From contig JADJOP010000034.1 of the NCBI GenBank assembly GCA_016713735.1, positions 124,001 to 188,000 of the forward strand: a stretch of DNA of 64,000 nucleotides, read 5' to 3'. A program made the position numbers and the translations under genes. Under the pieces are notes generated by a model, which ran no database searches, was not told the DNA's origin, and saw only the letters and a list, made by a program, of their open reading frames with translations. Below are positions 33,774-42,813 of this stretch, in pieces. This DNA comes from Bryobacterales bacterium (GTDB taxonomy: Bacteria > Acidobacteriota > Terriglobia > Bryobacterales > Bryobacteraceae). Each line of letters starts with the position of its first letter. Position 1 is the first letter of the stretch.

Positions 33774-36506
33774 GTGGTTGGACGCACTTTATCCCATTAC
33801 GAAGTCCTCGAACAGATCGGCGAGGGCGGTATGGGCGTGGTGTGGCTGGCCAGAGATACCAAGCTCGGCCGCACCGTTGCCCTGAAAGTCCTCCGTCCCG
33901 GCGCGCCTCACGATAAGGAACGCCGCCGCCGCTTTGCCCAGGAAGCCCGCGCCGCTTCCGCTCTCAATCATCCCAACATCATCACCATCTACGAGATCGA
34001 TTCCAGCGACGGGGTCGACTTCATCGCCATGGAGCGCGCCCAGGGCCGCCCCCTCGATGAGGTCATCGGCCGCCGCGGACTCAGCACCGGCCTCGCGCTC
34101 AAGCTCGCCGTCCAGGTGGCCTCCGCACTGGAAGCCGCCCACGCCGCCGGCATCATCCATCGCGACCTCAAACCGGCCAACATCATCGTCGGCGACAACG
34201 GCCTTGCTAAAGTGCTCGACTTCGGTCTCGCCAAGCTCACCGAACCCGGCGCCAACCTCGTCTTCACCGAAATCTCCGACACCGACACAAAGAACGAGTC
34301 CGGCTCGCCCCTCATGACCGCCCAGGGCATCGTCCTCGGCACGGCCGCCTACATGTCCCCTGAGCAGGCCAGCGGTAAGGTCCTCGACGTGCGCTCCGAC
34401 ATCTTCTCCTTCGGCGCCGTGCTCTATGAGATGATCACCGGCCAGCGCGCCTTCCCCGGCGACTCGGCCATGGCCACCATGGCCTCCCTCGTCAGCGATG
34501 AGCCGCAACCGGTGAGGCAACTCGCCCCAGGCACACCCCATGACCTGGAACGTATCGTCACCCGCTGCCTGCGCAAAGACCCTGCCCGCCGCTTCCAGGG
34601 CGCGGCCGACCTTCGCGTCGCCCTCGAGGAGCTGCGCGAGGAGTACGATTCCGGCACGCTCCCCGCCCTCACCGCCGGCCAGCCGGCACGGCCCCGGTTT
34701 AGTTGGATGCTCGCCATGCTCTCCATCGGCATGCTCGCCGGCGTTGGCTTCGCCTGGTGGAAATTGCTCACGCCCCGCACACCCACTCCGCGCGAACTCA
34801 CTCGCCTCACCACCGATGCCGGCCTCACCGGATTCCCCGCCATCTCCCCCGACGGCCGGCTGCTCGCCCACGCCTCCGACCGCGCCACCGGGCGCGACCT
34901 CGACCTATGGGTACAGCAACTCCCCAGCGGCGAACCCGTCCGCCTCACGCAACAGGAGGTCGACGAATACGAGCCCTCGTTTTCCCCCGACGGCAGCCGC
35001 CTGGCCTTTCGAAGTGAACGCGACGGCGGCGGCGTCTACCTCATGCCCGCCCTCGGCGGCGAACCTCGCCTGGTCGCCACCGGCGGCCGCAGCCCGGCCT
35101 TTTCCCCAGACGGCAAGCTGCTCGCCTACGCCGTCGGCTCGCCCGGCGTCGGCGCCACCTTCGCCTTCGGCGCCAGCAGCCTGTTTATCATCCCCGTCAC
35201 CGGCGGCCCTCCCAAGCGCCTCGCGCAGAACTTCGCCGTCGCTCACCACCCCGCCTTCACCCCAGATGGCCAGCACGTCATCTTCCTCGGCACCAAGCAG
35301 CTCGGCCCGCCCAACTACGACTGGTGGCTTGCCCCCATCGATGGCGGCGAACCCGTCGACAGCGGCGCCCTCGCCAAGTTGCGCGAATTGAAGTTCACCA
35401 TCGGCCCCTACCCCTTCGCCGTGTGGGGCGAGCGCATCGTCTTTTCCAGCGGCCGCGGCGACACCATCAACCTCTGGATGGCCCGCTTCAGCTCCTCCTG
35501 GAAGCTCGTCGGCTCACCCGAACAGCTCACCTCCGGCCCCGCGCAGGAACTCGAACCCGCCATCTCCACGGGCGGCCGCCTCGTCTACACCAACGTCCGC
35601 TCCAATAGCGATCTCTGGCAATTGCCGGTTCAGCCCAACACCGGCAAAGCCGCCGGCGATCCCCAGCAACTCACCCAAAGCCCGCTCGACGATCACTATC
35701 CCCACGTCTCGGCCGACGGCAAGCGGGTCGTCTTCGTCAGCCAGCGCGCCGGGGCCGCCGGCGACGTCTGGCTCATGGACACCTCCACCCAGCGGCCCTC
35801 CCAACTACAGTCCACCCCCGCCCGCGACATGAACCCCCACCTCTCCGCCGATGGCGCCTCGATCGCCTACGGCGCGATTGAGAACGACAAGCGCGGCATC
35901 TTTCTGTGGCGCGAAGGCGGCCTCTCGCCGGACAAGTTGTGCGAGGATTGCGGCCTCCTCCGCGACGCCACGCCCAGCATGGACAAGCTCCTGCTTCAGG
36001 TTGGCCCGCCGCAGCATGTTGAGGAGATGGACGTCGCCACCCGCAAGCTCCGCCCACTCATTTCACACCCAAAGTACCCCGTCTATGGCCCGCGCCGCTC
36101 CCCTGATGGCAAATGGGTCGCCTTCCAGGTGGTGGAGCGCCCCACCGCGCGCATCCTCTACATCGCCCCCTACGAAGAAGCCAGCCCGATTCCCATGGAA
36201 CGCTGGATTCGTGTCAGCGACGGCGTTGCCATGGACCGCAACCCCGCCTGGTCACCCGACGGCAAGCTGCTCTACTTCCTCTCCGAGCGCGACTCCTTCC
36301 GCTGCATCTGGGCGCAACGGCTCGACCTCGATCAGAAACGGCCCACCGGCGCCCCCTTTCCCGTCTTCCACGCTCACAACGCCGTGCGCAACATGATGAA
36401 CATCGACGGCCCCGCCCAGGTCAGCCTCTCGGTTGGCGGCGGACGGCTCGTCTTCGCCATGGGAGAGATGACGGGCAACCTCTGGGCCACCGACGTGCGG
36501 GAGTAA
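33774..36506 (+). CDS. Ser/Thr protein kinase with C-terminal WD40-like/TolB-type propeller
   Basis: The GTG at 33774 yields VVGRTLSHYEVLEQIGEGGMGVVW, the usual beginning of this family; the longer open frame upstream shows no family similarity. The protein has 910 aa. Kinase motifs: GEGGMG at 16-21, Lys38 in VALKVL, HRDLKPANI, DFGLAKL and YMSPEQ. One membrane helix (WMLAMLSIGMLAGVGFAWW, near 311-330) places about 580 residues of PD40 repeats (FSPDGSRLAF, FSPDGKLLAY, WSPDGKLLYF) outside the cytoplasm as a likely sensor. It is divergent from the PP2C phosphatase across 220 bp. Confidence 0.95.
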   Translation: MVGRTLSHYEVLEQIGEGGMGVVWLARDTKLGRTVALKVLRPGAPHDKERRRRFAQEARAASALNHPNIITIYEIDSSDGVDFIAMERAQGRPLDEVIGRRGLSTGLALKLAVQVASALEAAHAAGIIHRDLKPANIIVGDNGLAKVLDFGLAKLTEPGANLVFTEISDTDTKNESGSPLMTAQGIVLGTAAYMSPEQASGKVLDVRSDIFSFGAVLYEMITGQRAFPGDSAMATMASLVSDEPQPVRQLAPGTPHDLERIVTRCLRKDPARRFQGAADLRVALEELREEYDSGTLPALTAGQPARPRFSWMLAMLSIGMLAGVGFAWWKLLTPRTPTPRELTRLTTDAGLTGFPAISPDGRLLAHASDRATGRDLDLWVQQLPSGEPVRLTQQEVDEYEPSFSPDGSRLAFRSERDGGGVYLMPALGGEPRLVATGGRSPAFSPDGKLLAYAVGSPGVGATFAFGASSLFIIPVTGGPPKRLAQNFAVAHHPAFTPDGQHVIFLGTKQLGPPNYDWWLAPIDGGEPVDSGALAKLRELKFTIGPYPFAVWGERIVFSSGRGDTINLWMARFSSSWKLVGSPEQLTSGPAQELEPAISTGGRLVYTNVRSNSDLWQLPVQPNTGKAAGDPQQLTQSPLDDHYPHVSADGKRVVFVSQRAGAAGDVWLMDTSTQRPSQLQSTPARDMNPHLSADGASIAYGAIENDKRGIFLWREGGLSPDKLCEDCGLLRDATPSMDKLLLQVGPPQHVEEMDVATRKLRPLISHPKYPVYGPRRSPDGKWVAFQVVERPTARILYIAPYEEASPIPMERWIRVSDGVAMDRNPAWSPDGKLLYFLSERDSFRCIWAQRLDLDQKRPTGAPFPVFHAHNAVRNMMNIDGPAQVSLSVGGGRLVFAMGEMTGNLWATDVRE

Positions 36507-36599
36507 GCGCCGCGCCTCCGTACGGGCCTTGGAGCGGCCGCGGCCCACTCACCGCCGCATTGTTAGAATAGGGTGAACGACCGGAACCGCGGGAGCGCC

Positions 36600-37529
36600 A
36601 TGTCAGCCGTCACCACCATCACCGACGAGATTCTAGCCCTCAAACGCCAGCGCAACGCGGTGATCCTTGCCCACCACTACGTCGACAGCGAAATTCAAGA
36701 GATTGCCGACGTCATCGGCGACAGCCTTGAGCTGGCCCGCAAAGCGCGCGAATTCGACGGCGAAGTGATCGCCTTCTGCGGCGTCTGGTTCATGGCCGAA
36801 ACGGCCAAAATCCTCAACCCCACCCGCACCGTCGTCGTCCCTGACCGCGATGCCGGATGCAGCCTCGTCGATGCCTGCTCCGCGGATCAAACCCGCGCCT
36901 TCAAGCGCCGCTACCCCGATCACGTCGTCGTCAGCTACATCAATACCTCGGCCGAAGTGAAAGCGGAAAGCGACCTCATCTGTACCTCGCGCAACGCCGT
37001 TAAGGTCGTCCAGTCCATCCCCGCTGACCAGCCTGTGCTCTTCCTGCCCGATAGGAACCTCGGCGACTGGGTTCAACGCCAGAGCGGCCGCACGAATATG
37101 AAGATCTGGCAGGGCGCCTGCATCGTCCACGCCACCTTCCCCGCGCGCCGCCTGATGCACCTCAAACACGAGCACCCCAACGCGCTCGTCGCCGCCCACC
37201 CCGAGTGCCCGCGCGAGGTCCTCGACCAGGCCGCCTTCATCGGCTCCACCTCGGCCATCATCGAATGGGCCGTCACCGCGCCGCGCGACGAAATCATCAT
37301 CATGACCGAAAGCGGCGTCCGCCACTCGCTCGACAAGCTCGCCCCTCACAAGAAGTTCATCTTTGTCCCTAACGAAAACTGCAACTGCAGCGAGTGCCCC
37401 TATATGAAACGCAACTCGCTCGAAAAGCTCCGCGACTGCCTGGACAAGCTCGAAACACGCGTCGAGCTCCCCGCGGACCTCATGGAGCGCGCCCTCAAAC
37501 CCATCGAGCGGATGCTGGCCATCAAGTGA
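36600..37529 (+). CDS. nadA: Quinolinate synthase
   Basis: This 309-aa enzyme condenses iminoaspartate with dihydroxyacetone phosphate to quinolinate in NAD synthesis. It has NAVILAHHYVDSEIQEIAD, DSLELARKA and AFCGVWFMAETAKIL. The three [4Fe-4S] cysteines lie in DAGCSLVDAC, WQGACIVH and CNCSECPYM. The ATG at 36600 has GGGAG just upstream. nadB and nadC are not in the window. Its TGA overlaps the moaA GTG. Confidence 0.97.
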   Translation: MSAVTTITDEILALKRQRNAVILAHHYVDSEIQEIADVIGDSLELARKAREFDGEVIAFCGVWFMAETAKILNPTRTVVVPDRDAGCSLVDACSADQTRAFKRRYPDHVVVSYINTSAEVKAESDLICTSRNAVKVVQSIPADQPVLFLPDRNLGDWVQRQSGRTNMKIWQGACIVHATFPARRLMHLKHEHPNALVAAHPECPREVLDQAAFIGSTSAIIEWAVTAPRDEIIIMTESGVRHSLDKLAPHKKFIFVPNENCNCSECPYMKRNSLEKLRDCLDKLETRVELPADLMERALKPIERMLAIK

Positions 37530-38548
37530 ACGCCCCCTCGCAGCACGCGCCCCTCCTCGACGGCTTCGGCCGCCTCCACGACAACCTCCGCATCTCGGTC
37601 ACTGACCGCTGCAACATCCGCTGCTTCTATTGCATGCCCGAAGAGGGCGTGAACTTCGTTCCTCATGGCGAGGTGCTGCGCTACGAGGAGATCGAACAGG
37701 TTGTCCGCGCCGCCGCCGCGCTCGGCGTGCGCAAGCTCCGCGTCACCGGCGGCGAACCGCTCGTCCGCCGCGACCTGCCCGTCCTCATCGCCAAACTCGC
37801 CGCCATCCCCGGCATCGAGGACCTCGCCCTCACCACCAACGGCGTCCTCCTCGAATCCCTCGCTCAACCTCTCGCCCAGGCCGGACTGCGGCGCCTCAAC
37901 GTCCATCTCGATACGCTCGACCGCCAGCGCTTCCTCGACATCACTCGCCGCGACGACCTCCCCCGCGTACTCGCCGGCATCGACGCCGCCCAGCGCGCCG
38001 GGCTTCCCGTGAAAATCAACGCCGTCGCCGTCAAGGACCTCGTCGAAGCCGACATCGCCCCCCTCGCCCGCTTCGGCCGCGAGCGCGGCATCGAGATCCG
38101 CTACATCGAGTTCATGCCGCTCGATTCGCAAGGCCTCTGGCTGCGCGACAAGGTCCTCACCGCCGACGCCATCCTTGCGCTCCTCGCCTCCGAGATCGGT
38201 CCGCTCGATCCCATCCCCGACGCCGACCCCCGCGCCCCGGCTCTCGAATACCGCTTCCGCGACGGCATTGGCACGGTCGGCTTCATCGCCAGCGTCACCC
38301 GTCCCTTCTGCCTCAACTGCAATCGCATCCGCCTCACCGCCGACGGCCACCTGCGCTATTGCCTCTTCGCGCACGACGAGATGGATGTGAAAACCACCCT
38401 CCGCGACGCCAGCCTCAGCGCCGAAGCGCGCCAGGCCCGTCTCGTGGAACTCATCCGCGCCAACGTCAGCGCCAAGTGGCTCGGCCATGAGATCAACACC
38501 GAGAGGTTTGTGCCCCCGCCCCGCCCCATGTACGCTATCGGTGGATAG
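37526..38548 (+). CDS. moaA: GTP 3',8-cyclase (molybdenum cofactor)
   Basis: This 340-aa radical-SAM enzyme carries out the first step of molybdopterin synthesis. The N-terminal cluster motif CNIRCFYC is at 29-36, followed by VTGGEPLVRRD. The C-terminal cluster cysteines are in FCLNCNRIRLTADGHLRYC. The terminal GG essential to MoaA is present (YAIGG). The GTG start at 37526 overlaps the nadA stop by four bases. No other moa genes are adjacent. Confidence 0.97.
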   Translation: MNAPSQHAPLLDGFGRLHDNLRISVTDRCNIRCFYCMPEEGVNFVPHGEVLRYEEIEQVVRAAAALGVRKLRVTGGEPLVRRDLPVLIAKLAAIPGIEDLALTTNGVLLESLAQPLAQAGLRRLNVHLDTLDRQRFLDITRRDDLPRVLAGIDAAQRAGLPVKINAVAVKDLVEADIAPLARFGRERGIEIRYIEFMPLDSQGLWLRDKVLTADAILALLASEIGPLDPIPDADPRAPALEYRFRDGIGTVGFIASVTRPFCLNCNRIRLTADGHLRYCLFAHDEMDVKTTLRDASLSAEARQARLVELIRANVSAKWLGHEINTERFVPPPRPMYAIGG

Positions 38549-38550
38549 CC

Positions 38551-39459
38551 ATGGCCAAGGACCACGACCGCCTCGACAAACTCCACCGCCGCTTCGAAGT
38601 CAAACCCGGCACGAAGGTGAAGCTGAAGAACTTCGATCCCGGCTGGGCCGGCGGCGACGAACTCCCCAAAAAGGTCGCCCGCACCGTCGCCGACGCTGAG
38701 CTCACCGACGACGTCTCCGACCTCGCCAAAGCCCAGGAACTGCTCTACGCCGACCGCTCGCGCGCCCTCCTGGTCATCTTCCAGGCCCTCGACGCCGCCG
38801 GCAAGGACGGCACCATCAAGCACGTCATGACCGGCCTCAACCCGCAAGGCGTCAGCGTCTCCAGCTTCAAGGTGCCTTCGGTCGAAGAGATCTCCCACAC
38901 CTTTCTCTGGCGCTACACACAACACCTGCCCGAACGCGGCATGATCGGCATCTTCAACCGCAGCTATTACGAAGAGGTGCTCGTCGTCCGCGTCCATCCC
39001 GAATATCTCGCCCCGCAAAAGCTGCCCGCAAAGAAGTTCGACGATACATTCTGGCGCGAACGGTACGAGGACATCAACGCCTACGAGCGCCACCTCGTGC
39101 GCAACGGCACCGAAATCGTCAAGTTCTTCCTCCACATCTCGAAAGAGGAGCAGAAGAAGCGCTTCCTCGAACGCATCGACACCCCGGAGAAGAACTGGAA
39201 GTTCAGCGCCGCCGATCTCAAGGAACGCAAGCTCTGGGACGACTACGAGCGCGCCTTTGAAGACGCCCTCACGGCAACCAGCACGAAAGAAGCCTCCTGG
39301 CACATCATCCCCGCCGACAACAAGTGGATGATGCGCGCCCTGGTTGCCAGCATCCTCGCCGCCAAGATCCAGAGCCTGAAACTGAAGCACCCCGAACTTC
39401 CCAAGGACGAAAAGGCCAAACTCGCCGCCGCCAAAGAGGAACTGCTGAGAGAGAAGTAG
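38551..39459 (+). CDS. ppk2: Polyphosphate kinase 2 family protein (class III-like)
   Basis: This 302-aa kinase has Walker A LDAAGKDGTIKHVMTGLNPQG near residue 80 and the lid/Walker B segment FNRSYYEEVLVVRVHPEYL. The LDAAGKDGT form with NPQG, rather than GRDAAGKGG, is that of class III PPK2 enzymes, which use polyphosphate to phosphorylate AMP and ADP. It begins two bases after the moaA stop, so it is transcribed with nadA-moaA. The last 25 residues are Lys/Glu-rich. Confidence 0.93.
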   Translation: MAKDHDRLDKLHRRFEVKPGTKVKLKNFDPGWAGGDELPKKVARTVADAELTDDVSDLAKAQELLYADRSRALLVIFQALDAAGKDGTIKHVMTGLNPQGVSVSSFKVPSVEEISHTFLWRYTQHLPERGMIGIFNRSYYEEVLVVRVHPEYLAPQKLPAKKFDDTFWRERYEDINAYERHLVRNGTEIVKFFLHISKEEQKKRFLERIDTPEKNWKFSAADLKERKLWDDYERAFEDALTATSTKEASWHIIPADNKWMMRALVASILAAKIQSLKLKHPELPKDEKAKLAAAKEELLREK

Positions 39460-39470
39460 CCGCCAGCCCC

Positions 39471-39851
39471 CTAGACACGCCCGCGGAAGCGGTTGATCTC
39501 GCGCCGGTCCTTCTTGCCCGGCCGCCCCTTGGGGAACCCGGCGAACTCATCGGCTGCCTTCCGCTCTTGCGCCGCCTGGATGCGTGCTTCGCGGCTCTCC
39601 TCCGGCTCGAAATAGAGCGTCTGCGCCACCGCTGCCGGGCCGCGCATCTCGCTCAGCTCGCGGATCTCCACGTGAAACAGGCCCGCCACAGTGCGAATCG
39701 TCAGTTGATCGCCCACGTGCACTTCGCGCGCCGGCTTCGCCGCTATGCCGTTGCAGGTCACGCGGCCCAGGTCGCAGGCGTCGGTGGCCAGCGAACGCGT
39801 CTTGAAGAACCGCGCCGCCCATAGCCATTTGTCGATCCTCACGCGGGACAT
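39471..39851 (-). CDS. S4-domain RNA-binding protein (Hsp15/HslR-like)
   Basis: This 126-aa protein has the S4 motif at its N-terminus: VRIDKWLWAARFFKTRSLATD, then GRVTCNGIAAKPAREVHVGDQ. A basic C-terminal tail (KGRPGKKDRREINRFRG) is as in Hsp15, which binds free 50S subunits carrying nascent chains. The protein is cytosolic. It is divergent from the phosphotransferase gene, with only 30 nt between the starts. Confidence 0.9.
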   Translation of the reverse strand: MSRVRIDKWLWAARFFKTRSLATDACDLGRVTCNGIAAKPAREVHVGDQLTIRTVAGLFHVEIRELSEMRGPAAVAQTLYFEPEESREARIQAAQERKAADEFAGFPKGRPGKKDRREINRFRGRV

Positions 39852-39881
39852 GCCCGTATTGTCGCGCGCTACACTGGCAAT

Positions 39882-40868
39882 TTGTTCGCACTCTCAGAGC
39901 AGAACGCATCGCAATACCTCGCCGCCCGCGGCCTGGCGGGCGGTTGGCGCGCGTGCGCCCTCGGCGGCGGCGTCTCCAACACCGTCATCCTCGTCGAAGA
40001 CGGCGCCCGGCGCTGGGTGCTCAAGCAATCCCTCGGTCAACTCCGCGTGGCAGAGGAATGGCTCGCCGACCGCGAACGCATCTGGCGCGAATGCGACGCC
40101 CTGCGCCGCCTTTCCAATGCCCTGCCCCCTGGCTCGGTCCCCGCCGTCGTCTTTGAGGACCGCGAACAGTTCATCTTCGCCATGGAGTCTGGCGCCGCCG
40201 AAGCGCGCGACTGGAAAGCGCAGCTCCTCGGCGGTGAGATCAAGGTCGAAACCGCCAGCCAGGTAGGGGCACTCCTGCGCACCATGATCGCCGCCACCTG
40301 GCATGGCGCTGAGTGGTTCGACGCCTTCGGCAACCAGACCTGCTTCGATCAACTCCGCCTCGACCCCTATTACCGCTTCACCGCCTCCCGCCACTCCGAC
40401 CTCGCCGAAGCCTTCGCCGCCGCCATCCACTCCTGCCGCCGTGAAGCCCGCGCCCTGGTCCACGGCGATTTCTCACCCAAGAACCTCCTCGTCGCCCCTG
40501 GCCGCCCCGTCCTGCTCATTGACTGCGAAGTGGTCCACTTCGGCGATCCCGGCTTCGACGCAGGCTTCCTGCTCAACCACCTCCTGCTCAAGTCCCATTA
40601 CAAACGCGGCTGGGCCCCGCTTTACCGCGAGTGCGCCGAGGCCTTCTGGAGCGAAGCCCGCCTCGGCGTCCCCGAGGACTGGCGCGAGTGGTTTCTCGCC
40701 ACCACGCTCCACCACCTCGGCTGCCTCCACATGGCGCGCGTCGACGGCAAGTCGCCCGCCGAATATCTCGACGCCGATGCGCGCAACCGGGTGCGCGGCT
40801 TTGCCCGCGAGCTCATTCTCTGGCCGGCGCGTTCCATCGGCGATGTTTGGGATAGGGTAGGCGCATGA
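39882..40868 (+). CDS. APH-fold phosphotransferase (small-molecule kinase)
   Basis: This 328-aa protein starts at a TTG. It has the aminoglycoside-phosphotransferase/choline-kinase fold: a Gly-rich loop ALGGGVSNTVILVE, Lys in RRWVLKQSL, the catalytic loop LVHGDFSPKNLLV (HGD..N), and a DFG-like Asp in LLIDCEVVHFGDPGFD. The IDCEVVHFGDP segment resembles methylthioribose- or thiamine-kinase-like members more than resistance enzymes. The substrate is unknown. The enolase-like gene overlaps it by ATGA, so the two may be steps of one pathway. Confidence 0.82.
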   Translation: MFALSEQNASQYLAARGLAGGWRACALGGGVSNTVILVEDGARRWVLKQSLGQLRVAEEWLADRERIWRECDALRRLSNALPPGSVPAVVFEDREQFIFAMESGAAEARDWKAQLLGGEIKVETASQVGALLRTMIAATWHGAEWFDAFGNQTCFDQLRLDPYYRFTASRHSDLAEAFAAAIHSCRREARALVHGDFSPKNLLVAPGRPVLLIDCEVVHFGDPGFDAGFLLNHLLLKSHYKRGWAPLYRECAEAFWSEARLGVPEDWREWFLATTLHHLGCLHMARVDGKSPAEYLDADARNRVRGFARELILWPARSIGDVWDRVGA

Positions 40869-42127
40869 AGATCCAAGAACTGAACGCCTGGGAGATTCTC
40901 GACTCACGCGGCCGGCCCACCGTGGCCGTGGAGGCGCGGCTGGAGGACGGCTCCATAGGGCAGGCCCAAGTCCCCTCGGGCGCGTCCACCGGCACCCATG
41001 AGGCTGTGGAACTGCGCGACGGCGACCCGCACCGCTACGCGGGCAAGGGCGTACTGCGCGCCGTCAGCCATGTCACCGGCGAAATCGCCGCCGCCGTCAA
41101 AGGCATGGATGCCCACCGCCAGTCCGCCCTCGACCGGCGCATGATCGAGCTAGACGGCACCCCCAACAAAGGCCGACTCGGCGCCAACGCCATCCTCGGT
41201 GTCTCCTGCGCCGTGGCTCGCGCCGCCGCCGCCTCGTCGAAGATCCCCCTCTGGCTTCACCTTGCCGCCGGCCGTACCGCCTCGCTTCCCGTGCCGATGG
41301 TGAACATCCTCTCTGGCGGCCACCACGCCTCGCACAACATCGAGTTCCAGGATTTCCTCGCCCTGCCCCACGGCTTTGCCACCTTCGCCGAGTCGATCCA
41401 CGCCGCCGCCGCCGTTCACAAAGCCGCTTACGATTTGATTGTCGAAGCCGGCTACACCCTCACCGGCGTCGCCGACGAGGGCGGTTGGGGGCCGCTGTTG
41501 CGCTCCAATGGGGAGGCGCTCGATCTGCTCTCCAAGGCCATTGAACGGGCCGGCTACCGGCCCGGTGAGCAGGTGAGCATCGCCATCGACGTGGCCTCGT
41601 CGCACTTTTTTCGCGACGGCCGCTATCATCTCCACACCGAAGGACGGATCCTGAGCGGCGAGGAGATGGTGGAGCAACTGGTGGACTGGTGCGCGCGCTA
41701 CCCGGTGATTTCCATTGAGGACGGCCTGGCCGAAGACGATTGGGACCACTGGCCGCGGCTCACGAAAGCGCTCGGCGGCCGTGTGCAGTTGATCGGCGAC
41801 GATTTCTTCACAACGAATGTGGCGCGGGTCCGCCGTGGCATCGCCGAACGCTCGGCCAATGCCGTGCTGGTGAAGATGAATCAGATCGGAACGCTCACCG
41901 AGACCCTGGAGGTGACCGGCGTCGCGCTCGCGGCCGGGTGGCGGGCGGTCATCTCGGCGCGGTCCGGCGAAACCGAGGATGCGTTTCTCTCTGACCTCGC
42001 CGTGGCTTCCGGCGCCGGGCAGATCAAGGTCGGCTCCATCACCCGTTCCGAGCGGCTGGCCAAGTGGAACCGCCTGCTCGAACTGGAAGCCAAGGGCGGG
42101 CTCACGCTGCAGCCCTTTGGAGCCTGA
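40865..42127 (+). CDS. eno: Divergent enolase (phosphopyruvate hydratase family)
   Basis: This 420-aa protein aligns over its whole length with bacterial enolase: EILDSRGRPTV, PSGASTGTHEAVELRDGD, VADEGGWGP (Glu205), SIEDGLAEDDW, IGDDFFTTN, LVKMNQIGTLTET (Lys337) and GAGQIKVGS (Lys388). Two near-invariant positions differ. HRSGETE reads ARSGETE (Ala365), and QEFM reads QDFL (Asp163 replaces the catalytic-site Glu), within an unusual NILSGGHHASHNIEF. Metal ligands and both lysines remain. It may be a paralogue with another phosphorylated substrate, or the glycolytic enzyme of this lineage. It is coupled to the kinase gene. Confidence 0.85.
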   Translation: MKIQELNAWEILDSRGRPTVAVEARLEDGSIGQAQVPSGASTGTHEAVELRDGDPHRYAGKGVLRAVSHVTGEIAAAVKGMDAHRQSALDRRMIELDGTPNKGRLGANAILGVSCAVARAAAASSKIPLWLHLAAGRTASLPVPMVNILSGGHHASHNIEFQDFLALPHGFATFAESIHAAAAVHKAAYDLIVEAGYTLTGVADEGGWGPLLRSNGEALDLLSKAIERAGYRPGEQVSIAIDVASSHFFRDGRYHLHTEGRILSGEEMVEQLVDWCARYPVISIEDGLAEDDWDHWPRLTKALGGRVQLIGDDFFTTNVARVRRGIAERSANAVLVKMNQIGTLTETLEVTGVALAAGWRAVISARSGETEDAFLSDLAVASGAGQIKVGSITRSERLAKWNRLLELEAKGGLTLQPFGA

Positions 42128-42136
42128 GCCGCGGCG

Positions 42137-42622
42137 CTACTTCTTGCGCTTGCTCTCCCTCTTCAGGTTGATCGTCCCGCGGCAGTTCTTCGCGCCGCAC
42201 TTGCACTCCACCTTCTCCACGTCCGCGGCAAAGTGGTAGTCAATCAACAACTCCTCGCCCTTCTTGATGGCACGGGCGCTGTAGTAGTTGATGTGCCCCT
42301 TCTGAATCACGGCGCGGACATTCGGGTCGCAGGAGTGGTTGATGTACTGCGCGCCGCTGCCGCCCACGGTCCCATCCAGGGCCCAGTAGCTGTCCAGGGT
42401 AAACAGATAGTGGAGCTCGGTGGAGTCGGCGCGGCGCTTGGTCTCCTTGCGGTTGATCTTCTCGCCGGTATATTCGATCACCTTCCGGTTGGCGGGAATG
42501 TCGGCGAGTGCCTTGATGCCCCAACGATGAATTTTCGAGCGGAACACCTTGAGGGGAAAGCAGGCGTAGCGATCGTCGATCTTGGGCAGGGGTTCGGCTT
42601 GAGCGGGTGCGGGTGAGGCCAT
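42137..42622 (-). CDS. SET-domain protein (lysine methyltransferase-like)
   Basis: This 161-aa protein is a compact SET domain: FRSKIHRWGIKALADIPANR, EYTGEKI, the SAM-binding YINHSCDPNV, EELLIDYHF, and a post-SET zinc site CKCGAKNCRG. SET proteins methylate lysines; bacterial substrates are poorly known. It lies six bases downstream of the 37-aa membrane-protein gene and is convergent with the enolase gene. Confidence 0.92.
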   Translation of the reverse strand: MASPAPAQAEPLPKIDDRYACFPLKVFRSKIHRWGIKALADIPANRKVIEYTGEKINRKETKRRADSTELHYLFTLDSYWALDGTVGGSGAQYINHSCDPNVRAVIQKGHINYYSARAIKKGEELLIDYHFAADVEKVECKCGAKNCRGTINLKRESKRKK

Positions 42623-42628
42623 GCGGGG

Positions 42629-42742
42629 CTAAAAGTCGTCCTGTGAGGTGGTCTTTTTCTTGCCTTTGCGGCGGAGAATAATAGCCACCACGCAGAGAAC
42701 AGCGAGGATGGCGGCAATGAGTTGAACGGTTTCCTGGGTCAT
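42629..42742 (-). CDS. 37-aa single-helix membrane protein
   Basis: The ORF reads MTQETVQLIAAILAVLCVVA, then IILRRKGKKKTTSQDDF. It has one transmembrane helix followed by a strongly basic cytoplasmic tail. GGAGG lies eight bases before the ATG, which supports translation. It sits six bases upstream of the SET gene. The Lys-rich tail could be a methylation substrate or membrane tether for the SET protein; this is speculation. No family is recognised. Confidence 0.65.
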   Translation of the reverse strand: MTQETVQLIAAILAVLCVVAIILRRKGKKKTTSQDDF

Positions 42743-42813
42743 GGAGTCCTCCGGGAGGGATTGTGGGCTTCAGGCGCGGTTTTGGAGACCCGCGCCTGAA
42801 GCCTTGAGACGCA

